From NCBI GenBank assembly GCA_027062325.1, contig JAMOTN010000081.1, forward strand, positions 1 through 52,992: a stretch of 52,992 nt of DNA, read 5' to 3'. Under the pieces are notes generated by a model that was not told the DNA's origin, did not search any database, and was given only the letters and a program-made list of their open reading frames with translations. The position numbers and the translations under genes were made by a program. This document shows positions 32,729 through 42,192 of the stretch, piece after piece; positions within the stretch are counted from its first letter, which is position 1; every line of letters begins with the position of its first letter. The DNA is from a bacterium (GTDB taxonomy: Bacteria > JAMOTN01).

Positions 32729-34027
32729 ATGAAGAGGGTAGTAGGTAGTTTGATTGTGTTATTGGCTTTATTAGTTGTTAACTCAGTATATGCTAGGATT
32801 ATATTTCTGTTCTACGTTGCAGGTGATAATGATTTAGCTGGAGCTGCTCAAGGGGATTGGGAAGAGTTGAAAAGTGGTTATGAGAGTTTTGTGTCTTCTA
32901 CAAGTGTTGTGGTAAAGGCGCTTGTAGATGAGGGATATCATCCTTTTAGGGGTATACTTGATGGGACAAAAGAAGTTGTGGAGGGGATTGATCAGATCAA
33001 TACTGGTGATCCAGACGAATTTTTAAAATTTCTAGAGTGGGGACTTAAGGATGTAAGAGATAGTGATAGGGTTGTTTTAGTTATATGGAATCACGGAACT
33101 GGATGGATTACGGAACCCGGAAATAGAGTTGCTGGAAAAGTGGTTAATTTTAGTGTTTCTTCTATAATAGGGAATAATGGATCAGATGGTGTTGATTCAT
33201 TCAATGCGATACGAGCCATAGCTTATGATTTTTCAAGCCGTGATAGTTTGTCTTTAGAGGAAATCAAGGATGTTTTTAGGAAGATTAGGAAAAAGTATGG
33301 TATTAAAATTGATGTGTTTGGAATGGATGCATGTTACATGGGGATGATAGAGGTATTTTACCAGTTTAGAAATTATACAAAATGGCAAGTTGCTTCTGAA
33401 TTGCCTGAACTTTCGGTTGGATGGGATTATTATGAGATAATGGAGAAACTTGGAGAGCTTGTAAGCTTGAAAGGGGATAGGGTTAGACCAAGTGATATTG
33501 CTAAAACTTTTGTAGATGTGCATCTTTCTGATAACAATTTTGAAAATAATTATTACTATAACGATGTGAGCTTGGTAGCTGTAAATTCATCAAAATTGGT
33601 GACTTTTAGAAATAAGTTGGAAGATTTTGCAAAGTTATTATTAGAGAATGTTGATGTAGTGAAGAAAATTGTGGAGGAGTTCAAACACAATAGAGACAAT
33701 CCACTTTACCTTCCAGATAGTGAATTAGCTGTGGATTTGAAAAGATTGTTGGATATCGCAGGTCAAAAGTTTGTGGGCAGGAAAGAGATAGATTCAGTAA
33801 AGGAAGCAATGAAAAAATTGTTTTACGGAGGTTGGAAAGGAACTATATTTAATGGATTCGGCGGTTTGTCAATTACATTGCCTTCTGGAGATTTTGATGA
33901 GGGAGAAGTGCCTTATAAGGAATTGGATTTTGCTAATGTGCAGGGTAAGCTTTCAAGTTGGGCGAAACTTGTGTATTTCTTGAAGGGAGATAAAGGTTTT
34001 ACATTTAGGAACATGTTGGAGGAGTAG
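32729..34027 (+). CDS. secreted clostripain-like (C11) cysteine protease
   Basis: The protein has 432 residues. A signal peptide (1-22) is followed by an IIFLFYVAGDNDL domain start, His122 in NHGTGW and Cys202 in DACYMGMIE, the dyad of peptidase family C11 (clostripain), which usually cuts after Arg. The length fits. ATG 32729 is preferred to the track start at 32717; GGTGATG lies just upstream. It is the third exported protease family in the window. It converges on the sigma-54 activator with 29 bases between stops. Confidence 0.88.
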   Translation: MKRVVGSLIVLLALLVVNSVYARIIFLFYVAGDNDLAGAAQGDWEELKSGYESFVSSTSVVVKALVDEGYHPFRGILDGTKEVVEGIDQINTGDPDEFLKFLEWGLKDVRDSDRVVLVIWNHGTGWITEPGNRVAGKVVNFSVSSIIGNNGSDGVDSFNAIRAIAYDFSSRDSLSLEEIKDVFRKIRKKYGIKIDVFGMDACYMGMIEVFYQFRNYTKWQVASELPELSVGWDYYEIMEKLGELVSLKGDRVRPSDIAKTFVDVHLSDNNFENNYYYNDVSLVAVNSSKLVTFRNKLEDFAKLLLENVDVVKKIVEEFKHNRDNPLYLPDSELAVDLKRLLDIAGQKFVGRKEIDSVKEAMKKLFYGGWKGTIFNGFGGLSITLPSGDFDEGEVPYKELDFANVQGKLSSWAKLVYFLKGDKGFTFRNMLEE

Positions 34028-34056
34028 TTTTTTGAATTTAATGCTCAAGTTAGTAG

Positions 34057-35040
34057 TTATTTATTGGGCGGGTAAGGTTTAAGTTTACCGGTTGATGACT
34101 GTCTAAACTTTATTCCATAAAACTTAAATTTTCTGTGAAGCGTTGCGCGGGAAATACCTGATATTTTTTCTGCTTCTGTGAAGCTACTTGAGCAGGCAGC
34201 CAATTCTTGTAAATATTTTTTCTCTATTTCTGCAAATGGTGGTAGCTTTCTAGAAGTTTTTTTAATGCTTCCCCTTACAGCTTCATCAATATAGTGAGGA
34301 ATATGATCTATTACAGGTGTGGTTGCGAATATGACTTCTCTTTCTATTACGTTTTGAAGTTCTCTTACGTTACCGGGCCAAGTGTATGATAAAAAGATTT
34401 CTTCAACACGTTTAGAAAGTTTCTCAACTTGTTTATTGTACTCTTGGGCGTATTTTTTTATGAAATAGTAGGCTAGGGGAAGTATGTCATCTGGGCGTTC
34501 TCTAAGAGGTGGAATGGTTATCTTTATAACATTTAGTCTCCAATAAAGATCTTCACGAAAAGTGCCCTCGTTTACCAACTCTTCTAGAGGTTTATTAGTT
34601 GCAACTATTATTCTCACATCAATGTTTAGAAGTTCTCCTCCTAACACTTGAATTTCTTGCTTGTCAATTAACCTCAAAAGTTTAGACTGTGCACTTATAG
34701 GAAGTGAATTTATCTCATCTAGAAATAGAGTTCCTCTATTAGCTAAACGCACCTTCCCCTTATAAGAATTAACAGCTCCAGTAAATGCTCCCTTTTCGAA
34801 GCCAAAGAGTTCAGCTTCTATAAGATCTCTTGGTATTGCTCCACAATTTATACTGATAAATTCTCCTGAACGTTTGGACAGTGAGTGAATTAAGCGAGCT
34901 ACTACTTCTTTTCCCGTTCCGCTCTCTCCCGTTATGAGAATGGTAGCTTTTGTTGGTGCAACTTGCTTTATTATTCGCTTTAAGTTTTCTATTGCGGAAG
35001 ATTTTCCTACTATATCTTCTAGGGTTAGATTTGCAAACAT
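34057..35040 (-). CDS. sigma-54-dependent transcriptional activator without sensor domain
   Basis: The 327-residue protein is an AAA+ enhancer-binding protein: Walker A GESGTGKE (38-45), the sigma-54 contact loop GAFTGA (84-89), Walker B GTLFLDEI and an arginine finger in FREDLYWRLN. A Fis-type helix-turn-helix closes it (FTEAEKISGISRATLHRKF). There is no N-terminal receiver, PAS or GAF domain; the AAA+ domain begins near residue 10, as in PspF. So activity must be set by another protein or by its own level. It overlaps the methyltransferase gene by 16 bases, with GAGGTGG before its ATG. Confidence 0.92.
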   Translation of the reverse strand: MFANLTLEDIVGKSSAIENLKRIIKQVAPTKATILITGESGTGKEVVARLIHSLSKRSGEFISINCGAIPRDLIEAELFGFEKGAFTGAVNSYKGKVRLANRGTLFLDEINSLPISAQSKLLRLIDKQEIQVLGGELLNIDVRIIVATNKPLEELVNEGTFREDLYWRLNVIKITIPPLRERPDDILPLAYYFIKKYAQEYNKQVEKLSKRVEEIFLSYTWPGNVRELQNVIEREVIFATTPVIDHIPHYIDEAVRGSIKKTSRKLPPFAEIEKKYLQELAACSSSFTEAEKISGISRATLHRKFKFYGIKFRQSSTGKLKPYPPNK

Positions 35041-36383
35041 GTTACCACCTCGAAATGATGAGTTTGAGGAAACATGTCCAACACTTCCATATAAGTTACA
35101 TTGTAGCCGTATGATGTTATAATTTCTAAATCTCTTCTAAGAGTTGAAGGTTTGCAAGATGAGTAAAGAATTTTTTTGGGTTTTATCTTTTCAAGAATTA
35201 ACTCGAGAGTTTCTCTCTTCACTCCTGCACGTGGTGGATCAAGAATCACTGCATTGGGTTTTCCAAACTTTTCAAGAAATTTTGGAGCAGCTTTTGCAAC
35301 GTCAGCGGTATAAAAAATAGCTTTTTTACCCATAGATTTTGCCATGTACTTTGCAGCTCTTATGCTATCGTTTACTTCATCTATTCCTAAAATTTTTGCT
35401 TCAAGGGGAAGACTTAAAAAACCTATGCCGCAATATAAATCCCATACGTAATCTGCTTCTTTTAAAAATTCCTTTGTTATTTCTAGCATTCTAGCAGCTA
35501 CAGGATAATTGACTTGAAAGAAGGCTAAAGGGGGAACTGCATAGGATATCCCTAATTTTGGATAGTTAACAGTCATATTCTCGAGACCAACGACGTGGGA
35601 TGTTTTGTTTCCAAATATTACATTAGTTTTCTTTGGATTTGTATTTTCAAATACACCTACTTTTACTCCAAGTTTGCGAGATAATATTTTGGCGACTTGT
35701 TTTTTACCGAAAGTGTGACCTTCTCGAACTACGAATATGACTAATAGTTCGTTTTGCTTTGGATTTGTTCGAAGGGATAGTGTTCTCAGGGTTCCTGTGT
35801 GTTTGATCTCATTGTAGGGATGGACTTTCCATCTGTTTAAAACGTTTTGAAGGATTTTACTTGCTTCATTTAGAATTGGCATGTGAATCTTGCAATTTTT
35901 AACTTCGACTAAGTGATGAGAGGCTTTCTTAAAAAAGCCCAACTTCATTTCTCCAACTCTTCCGCGAACTTGCAAATTCAGCCTGTTCCTGTAAAAGAAT
36001 TGATTGGGAGAAGCAAAGATTTTTTCGGGATAGAACCATTTTTTAAAGAATTCCTGAGCATTTTCGAGTTTTATCTTTAGTTGGTGTTCATAAGAGATAT
36101 GTTGTAGATTGCACCCTCCACACTGAGCGTATACAGGGCATTCTGGAATTACTCTGTTAACAGATGGTTTTACTACGTTTAAAACTTTTCCTCTAGCCCA
36201 ATCTGAATGCTCTTCAATTAATTCAATTTCTACCATTTCTCCGTCGACAACATGGTCTACAAACACAACCTTTCCGCTTTTTAAGCGGGCTAATCCAACC
36301 CCTTCATATACAATCTTTTCTATAACCACTATTTCTCGCTGACGGTATTGGGACTTTGATTTTCCTTTTAGAATACGCCTCAA
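35025..36383 (-). CDS. 23S rRNA (uracil-5-)-methyltransferase, RlmD/TrmA family
   Basis: The 452-residue enzyme belongs to the TrmA/RlmC/RlmD family that makes m5U with SAM. It has a TRAM domain (about 15-75), the iron-sulfur cysteines CPVYAQCGGC plus a later Cys, the SAM motif DLYCGIGFLSLPL, DPPRAGV and the catalytic YSSCKPSTLRRDL. The iron-sulfur cysteines favour RlmD or RlmCD over TrmA, but the exact target is not certain. TTG start with GGAGGG upstream. It lies between the zinc ribbon gene and the sigma-54 activator in one operon. Confidence 0.88.
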   Translation of the reverse strand: MRRILKGKSKSQYRQREIVVIEKIVYEGVGLARLKSGKVVFVDHVVDGEMVEIELIEEHSDWARGKVLNVVKPSVNRVIPECPVYAQCGGCNLQHISYEHQLKIKLENAQEFFKKWFYPEKIFASPNQFFYRNRLNLQVRGRVGEMKLGFFKKASHHLVEVKNCKIHMPILNEASKILQNVLNRWKVHPYNEIKHTGTLRTLSLRTNPKQNELLVIFVVREGHTFGKKQVAKILSRKLGVKVGVFENTNPKKTNVIFGNKTSHVVGLENMTVNYPKLGISYAVPPLAFFQVNYPVAARMLEITKEFLKEADYVWDLYCGIGFLSLPLEAKILGIDEVNDSIRAAKYMAKSMGKKAIFYTADVAKAAPKFLEKFGKPNAVILDPPRAGVKRETLELILEKIKPKKILYSSCKPSTLRRDLEIITSYGYNVTYMEVLDMFPQTHHFEVVTCLQI

Positions 36384-36424
36384 CTATCATCCCTCCGCTG
36401 ATTTCTGAAGTAGTCAAGATAATT

Positions 36425-36643
36425 TTACCCCAATTTTTTAGCAAGTTCAGAGGTGGTGGATATTGTATAAAGCGGTTTTCCTTTTTCTATCAGGGTTTTT
36501 ATAATTCGGCTCTTTAAGAGTTGAAGCCAAAAAGAAGTTTCATATTTTCTACTTTTTCTTGCAGAAAGATAAGTTCCGCACTTTGGACAAAACTTTTCTT
36601 CGCAGATTATTTTGCACTTTTGGCAATAGAAGAACTTAGTCAT
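36425..36643 (-). CDS. small zinc-ribbon protein
   Basis: A 72-residue protein with a C-x2-C ... C-x2-C zinc ribbon (YCQKCKI and FCPKCGTYL) followed by a basic helix-prone half. The track ORF starts 23 codons earlier, but ATG 36643 has AAAGGAGTGAGGCG upstream. The family is unknown; a nucleic-acid or ribosome link is possible given the next gene, an rRNA methyltransferase. It is the first gene of a three-gene operon. Confidence 0.6.
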   Translation of the reverse strand: MTKFFYCQKCKIICEEKFCPKCGTYLSARKSRKYETSFWLQLLKSRIIKTLIEKGKPLYTISTTSELAKKLG

Positions 36644-36882
36644 ACGCCTCACTCCTTTATGTATTGTTACTGGTTTCAATGTTTTTAGGTTTTGTTTTTT
36701 AGTTTTAAGCAAATTTTATTCCAGAAGAAACGGTGAATCTTTAAAGGAAAATACGGAGGTTTTATGTTCCACGTTTCAGTGGTTATTTCAATTTGAAATA
36801 TTCCGACTGTATTTTATCGAGTGTTGAGATATAGTGCCGATTTATAATTTTGAAAGTGTAAAAGTTAGTGGAGGTATTATAA

Positions 36883-39800
36883 GTGAGAGAGGAATTTTTG
36901 AAAATATCAACCTCTAACAGGATTATTTTAAGACATAGTAGAGGAGTTTTTGTGCGTGGTTTGGTTTTAGCTGCTACTTTGATTGTCTTGGTTTTTAATA
37001 CTTTTGCATATAGGGTTATTATAAATGAATTTTCTGATCCAAGACTTTCATCTGGTTGGATAGAGTTAAAGTGCTTAGATGATGACGGTGGCGCGGGAGT
37101 TGATGTTTCTTCGTGGACGGTAACGGATCTTGATGGAGCGGAGGCTCCGTTGAGTTCAGCTGGAAGCGTTACTATGTATGCTACAGATCTTCCAGCAACT
37201 CCATGGGATGATAGGTTTGTTGTAGTTCACTGGGGAGTTAGTGGTGATGATGAAGTTGATGGTTCAGGGGATTTAAATGAAAATGGAGTGAGGGATATAT
37301 ACCTTGGGGGACCTGGATTTGGTAGTGCAGATCAGATGGTAATAGATACAGATACTAATTATTCCAATGGAGGCTTTGTGGATGCAGTTGTGTTTACAAA
37401 TGGAAGCGCTTATGATCTCTCAGATGTTGATAATTATTTGGTGCCAGCTGGTCAATGGGTAGTTGAGAATGGATTATGCTCACTTTCTGATACTGTTGAT
37501 CTTTCACCTTATAAACTTGGAGTTTACGTTGCACGCGATACTATATCCACAGATACTAATACTAAATTTGACTGGCATGCAGTTAATTTTTCAACTCCCG
37601 GGAGCGATAATGAGGGAGTTGGAAGTGCTGCTGACGGTACAGGCGTGTTGGAAAGTTATCTTCCTACTTCAATTGATCCTTCTGTTGATACTAATTTTTC
37701 ACTTGTGATGCGAGGGCAAATTGCTGCTACAGTAGAGGAGGTTGCGTTGGAAATACCTGACTATTGGATTTGGAGTTGGAATGAAGATGATGTTGTTGTT
37801 TCGGGAAGTGCTATTAAGGCTTCTACACGTGTAACCATTGATCAGACTTCCAGAAGAATTATTTTGAATGGAGTGGTTTTGATTCCTACTACCGAGGTCC
37901 AGGTAAATCTCTACGGTTTAAAGTCGCCGTCGATTATTCTCACGGCTTCTAGTGAGTTTGCGCAATTTAAGGTTTTAACGGCAGGATATTTAGGAAAACT
38001 TACGAAGGCGTTTGTATGTCCTGTTCGTGTTGGAAAGCGTTCGTGGAAGTCAATAAAGATTGTGATAAATGAGTTTAAAAAAGGTGACTTTTTAGAGTTG
38101 TACATTAAAGATGATGGGAATAATGGAAAAGGTGTAGATATATCTGGTTTACAAGTATGTGTGAATTCAACACTAGTAAAACTTGTAGAGAATCTTGTGG
38201 TTTTTAGTGGTTCATATGTAGTGTTGAAAAATAATGTTGAGGATTCAAATTTGGCTAATCCCGTGGCTTACTTGAATTTTAACAGATCTTATGAGTGGAG
38301 AGATGATACGAGTATATGTATTCAAGATGATTCAGGGAAGATTTTAGATGCACTTTTAATGTCAGATTATGATGGAAATACTGAAAATTCTGAATTTCAG
38401 AGAATTTGGGAGGCTGGAGAGTGGAAGTGTTTTGCAGATTCCTGCGCTGTTTCTGTGAAGGAAATTGATTGGAGTTCCCAGTCGGTTGCACGACTTTGGG
38501 GGGCGGTAGATACCAATCGTGCTTCTGATTTTAGAGTTACTTATTTGGTAAGTGAGGGATTGGAGAACAAGGATGTTGGATTCCCTAAAAGGATACTTAT
38601 AAATGAAGTTAAGTTCAAAGGTGAGGATCAGTTTATAGAATTAAAAGCTTTGGAGGATGGTAATTTTAAAGAGTACAGAGTTTGTATGGGAAATACTGTT
38701 TTAAAAGTTTTGCCGGATGTAGAGATACCGCGCAATACGTATATTGTGCTGTGGTTAAAAAATGGATTAGATGAGCTGGATGCTTCAGATGGTGTTGTTA
38801 ACTTATATACAAATTTTACAGCTCTCAATCCTGAAGATGGACAGATAGTTTTGTATGACAATCAAGGTGGAATAATGGATGCGGTGTGCTACAGTAATGG
38901 AGATTTGACTGAAACTGATACTGCTTTTGTGGATTGGTTGGTTCAAAAAAATGCTTGGTTTGCTAATTTTGGATACGAAGCAGAGTATTGCGTTGATTCT
39001 AATATTTCCGAAGAGTGTGCTATAACGAGAAATGAGCTTGCCAATGATACAAATACAAAGAATGACTGGTATTGCCGCTATCCAACAGCGGGGAAAGCTG
39101 CAAATGTTTTACAAACTGCGGTTGAAATAAAAGCCACTTCAAATTTGGAAGTTAATACCAATCAATTATATTGGCTTGAATTTTGGGTAGCAGATGCTTA
39201 TGGTAAACCTGTAAACTATCCAGCTCCCCTTGAAGTTTTGACCTCAAATAGCTCTATAAAAGTTTCCAATGATGCGCTTACTTGGAGTAATAAAGTTGAG
39301 GTTATGCCAAGTGGAAAAACTGGAGTTTGGCTCAAAGTAGAGGATTTAACAGATCCTGTGTTTGTGCTTATCAGAGATACAATTTCTCAGCTTGGAAGTG
39401 TTAAGGTGTCTATAACCAAATACAATGAAGCGGATATATTGGTAACTGAACTTATGGCGGAGCCGCCTAATGGATGGAGTAAGTCCAACCTAACGTGGAT
39501 AGAAATTTATAATTACACAACTAAAGAGGTTGATTTAGCTTCTTATAAATTAAGAGTTAAGAGTATAACAGGAGATGTGGTTAGGGAATACTCGTTGCCT
39601 GCATTAACTTTGAGACCGGGGGAGGTTGCATGCTTGGTTTCTCAGCTTGAAGACGATGATGATGCGGATGGTGTTTCTTTTTCAACATTTTACGGTAATA
39701 GAGATGGCGTGTGGGATGAAAAAGATGGATTTAGAGCATGGCAGATTGATGGATTGGAACTGGAGGAGAATAGTATCCTTGAATTTATAGATGAGGTTCA

Positions 39801-41346
39801 TGGTAAGCGAATAGCACTTTACATACCGCGCGGAAAAGGAGCGGTTGCTTACAAAGTGTCAGAACCTGCTGATTTTACAGCTTCATTTAATGATGCTTTG
39901 CTCAGTAAATTCACCGAGTATGGTAATCCCGGTATAGTAGATAATTTATCCATAGGATTGAATGTTTGTGCTCCAAAGGTTGTAGATTATCGCAATAAGC
40001 TTATTATTTCTGCAGTTTCAGATGTGGAGCCAAATCTTTATTGGAGGATAGGGAAATACAATCCAACTTTGCAGAAAATGGTGAAAGTAGGTGATACTTG
40101 GCAGGCTGTCTTTGATGTATCCAGCTGGAAAGATTCGACTTTTGAATTTTACGTGGAGGCAGGAAGAGAGAGGTATCCACAAGAAGGGTATGCAAAAGTT
40201 TTGATAAAAGATGATACTACTCAGTTGGTATTGCTTATGTCTTCATCTCAAATCGCTAAGGATTCATGGGCTACTTTGAGTGTATATCTTCAAGGAGATT
40301 ATGAAGGTAGTGAGTTGAATTTTTACATAAATGTCCCTGATGGAATATGGATAGATGATGCGAATGCTCAAAGGCCAGGAGTTCAGGCCTATGTGTATCA
40401 GGGATTTGATTTTCAGAATGAGTATAGTGGTGGGGAGTTTGCTTTTACCTTGCAGAATAGGTACGGATTTAAAGAGGGAAAACTTATTGATATAGTTTTC
40501 AAGGTGAGTAAGAACAGTGAGATAAATGATGTCTTGGAGTTTAATCTTGTTTCAGATGTAAATGCAAGTAAAGTTGTTGTAAAAGTTTTGGAAGAGGGGA
40601 GTGCTTACATAACTTATGAAGGAGGAGTTGTTTTTGGTCCTTATTCATCTTCTCTTACAATTCCTCCAGCAGCTTTGGACAGCGGGGCTGAAATTTCCAT
40701 TAAAAGATTGAGTTTGAATGAGGTGCCATCGGTTAATAATTTAGAAGATTATCATGTGAAGGTAGCTAATATTGTTTACGGCCTCTATCCCGATGATATT
40801 GAATTTTTAAAACCTTGTGTATTTTCAATATACATTACCTCAGATGAATTGGCAGAAGCAGGAATTGGAGATTCTGAAACATTGATACTTTATCGCTGGT
40901 TTGAAAATGAAGGAAAGTGGATTGCCGTGGATACACTTAGAGTTACGCGTAGTGGATATTACACAGCTGATATATCTAAAGGAGGCCTGTACGTTGTTGG
41001 TTCTGGAGTTGTTTCGTATACTGAGTTTGCGTTTTCTGGTTTAGAGGTTTATCCCCGAGTGTTCAATCCCGATGAGATAGATTTGAGTGGTGAGCTAAAG
41101 TTCCAGTATTTTGTCAGTTTTCCAGCACGCGTTGAGTTTAAGATTTACAATTCGCGTGGTATAAAGGTTAAGGAATTTACAGTAAATGCAGTAGCAGGAG
41201 TCAATACTGCTTGGTGGGATGGAAGAGATAATGGTGGTAAAGTGGTAAAAAGCGGAATATACATTGTTGTTGCGAAAGCTTATGATGAGAGTAGTGGAAA
41301 GTACATAAGGCAAAAAAAGGCATTTGTAATAAAAAGAAATAGGTGA
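36883..41346 (+). CDS. giant surface protein with lamin-tail and FlgD-like domains
   Basis: The 1487-residue protein has a signal peptide followed by four lamin-tail-like (LTD) units that begin VIINEFSDPRLS (~45), IVINEFKKGDFL (~391), ILINEVKFKGEDQ (~571) and ILVTELMAEPPNG (~851). The C-terminus (about 1386-1487) is a FlgD-like immunoglobulin sandwich with WDGRDNGGKVVKSGIYIV, as in surface proteins sorted by type IX-like systems. Start 36883 (GTG, GGAGG) is used. GTG 36952 has an equally good GAGGAG and gives a cleaner signal peptide. It is followed at once by a PorV-like barrel. Confidence 0.8.
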   Translation: MREEFLKISTSNRIILRHSRGVFVRGLVLAATLIVLVFNTFAYRVIINEFSDPRLSSGWIELKCLDDDGGAGVDVSSWTVTDLDGAEAPLSSAGSVTMYATDLPATPWDDRFVVVHWGVSGDDEVDGSGDLNENGVRDIYLGGPGFGSADQMVIDTDTNYSNGGFVDAVVFTNGSAYDLSDVDNYLVPAGQWVVENGLCSLSDTVDLSPYKLGVYVARDTISTDTNTKFDWHAVNFSTPGSDNEGVGSAADGTGVLESYLPTSIDPSVDTNFSLVMRGQIAATVEEVALEIPDYWIWSWNEDDVVVSGSAIKASTRVTIDQTSRRIILNGVVLIPTTEVQVNLYGLKSPSIILTASSEFAQFKVLTAGYLGKLTKAFVCPVRVGKRSWKSIKIVINEFKKGDFLELYIKDDGNNGKGVDISGLQVCVNSTLVKLVENLVVFSGSYVVLKNNVEDSNLANPVAYLNFNRSYEWRDDTSICIQDDSGKILDALLMSDYDGNTENSEFQRIWEAGEWKCFADSCAVSVKEIDWSSQSVARLWGAVDTNRASDFRVTYLVSEGLENKDVGFPKRILINEVKFKGEDQFIELKALEDGNFKEYRVCMGNTVLKVLPDVEIPRNTYIVLWLKNGLDELDASDGVVNLYTNFTALNPEDGQIVLYDNQGGIMDAVCYSNGDLTETDTAFVDWLVQKNAWFANFGYEAEYCVDSNISEECAITRNELANDTNTKNDWYCRYPTAGKAANVLQTAVEIKATSNLEVNTNQLYWLEFWVADAYGKPVNYPAPLEVLTSNSSIKVSNDALTWSNKVEVMPSGKTGVWLKVEDLTDPVFVLIRDTISQLGSVKVSITKYNEADILVTELMAEPPNGWSKSNLTWIEIYNYTTKEVDLASYKLRVKSITGDVVREYSLPALTLRPGEVACLVSQLEDDDDADGVSFSTFYGNRDGVWDEKDGFRAWQIDGLELEENSILEFIDEVHGKRIALYIPRGKGAVAYKVSEPADFTASFNDALLSKFTEYGNPGIVDNLSIGLNVCAPKVVDYRNKLIISAVSDVEPNLYWRIGKYNPTLQKMVKVGDTWQAVFDVSSWKDSTFEFYVEAGRERYPQEGYAKVLIKDDTTQLVLLMSSSQIAKDSWATLSVYLQGDYEGSELNFYINVPDGIWIDDANAQRPGVQAYVYQGFDFQNEYSGGEFAFTLQNRYGFKEGKLIDIVFKVSKNSEINDVLEFNLVSDVNASKVVVKVLEEGSAYITYEGGVVFGPYSSSLTIPPAALDSGAEISIKRLSLNEVPSVNNLEDYHVKVANIVYGLYPDDIEFLKPCVFSIYITSDELAEAGIGDSETLILYRWFENEGKWIAVDTLRVTRSGYYTADISKGGLYVVGSGVVSYTEFAFSGLEVYPRVFNPDEIDLSGELKFQYFVSFPARVEFKIYNSRGIKVKEFTVNAVAGVNTAWWDGRDNGGKVVKSGIYIVVAKAYDESSGKYIRQKKAFVIKRNR

Positions 41347-41403
41347 TTGAAATGTGTCTTTTATTCTCTATTTGATGGGGCACTTTGCCGATTATTTATT
41401 GTG

Positions 41404-42192
41404 ATGAAGTACAGAGCGTTGATATTTGTGTTGATATGGCTTTACTTTTCAAATTTGTACGCTGCTTTTGAAAATTTGGAGACTGCATTAGTTTTGGGAA
41501 ATGCAAATGCTACTGTTGCTTCATGTAAAGGGGTTGAGGCTTTTTTTTCTAATTTAGCAGGCTTGTCTAAAACCCGAGGTTACAACATTTATTATGAGGA
41601 AAATGACAGATACGGCTTTGATGAAATGTCTCAGACTAACTTTGCAGCAGCTTTTGATATGGCAGAGTTTGGAAAGTGGGGATTTTTCTACAGCAGGTTT
41701 GGGTTCGATCTTTACAAAGAGGAGAAGAGTGGGATTGGTGTTGGGACTGAATTTGGAAAATTTAGGATGGGATTTGCTGGTTATAAGCTGCGCTTAAAGG
41801 TGGAAGAAAAATACGTTGATGCTTTTTCATTTGATGCCGGATTCATGTATTCGCCGTATGAGAAGTTGAGTTTTGGTTTGTCGTTTAAAAATTTTAATTC
41901 CCCCAAGTTGTTGGATAAGGTTGATAGAGTTACAACTTTGGGAGTATCCTATACCTTTCAGAATTTCACATTGGAGTTAGATTGGGAAAATTCAGATTAC
42001 AACCGATTCAGAGTGGGATACTCGTGGAAAATAAACGATTGGTTTACTATAAAAAGCGGATATTTGAGTAAACCTTCGTCTTTTACGGGTGGTTTTAAAT
42101 TGGTTAGATCAAGATTTATTGTTGATTTTGCCTTTACTACTCATACGGAGCTTGGCACCACATCTTACCTTGGGTTTGGGGTGCAGATGTGA
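41404..42192 (+). CDS. PorV/UPF0164-like outer-membrane beta-barrel protein
   Basis: The protein has about 262 residues from ATG 41404, giving a signal peptide that ends FSNLYA. The mature start (LETALVLGNANATVAS.KGVEAFFSNLAGLS) resembles the PorV/FadL-like pattern of UPF0164 proteins, and the rest is alternating aromatic strands (YSPYEKLSFGLSFKNF, GYSWKINDWFTIKSGY). It ends GFGVQM. The track start at TTG 41347, right after the LTD stop, is an alternative. It lies between the giant surface protein and the HhH barrel, overlapping the latter by four bases. Confidence 0.7.
   Translation: MKYRALIFVLIWLYFSNLYAAFENLETALVLGNANATVASCKGVEAFFSNLAGLSKTRGYNIYYEENDRYGFDEMSQTNFAAAFDMAEFGKWGFFYSRFGFDLYKEEKSGIGVGTEFGKFRMGFAGYKLRLKVEEKYVDAFSFDAGFMYSPYEKLSFGLSFKNFNSPKLLDKVDRVTTLGVSYTFQNFTLELDWENSDYNRFRVGYSWKINDWFTIKSGYLSKPSSFTGGFKLVRSRFIVDFAFTTHTELGTTSYLGFGVQM

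Noticed and set aside
36764-36796. 10-residue ORF with a GGAGG upstream of the LTD gene
   Set aside because: The ribosome site is good but the ORF is very short, does not overlap the gene, and nothing else supports it.
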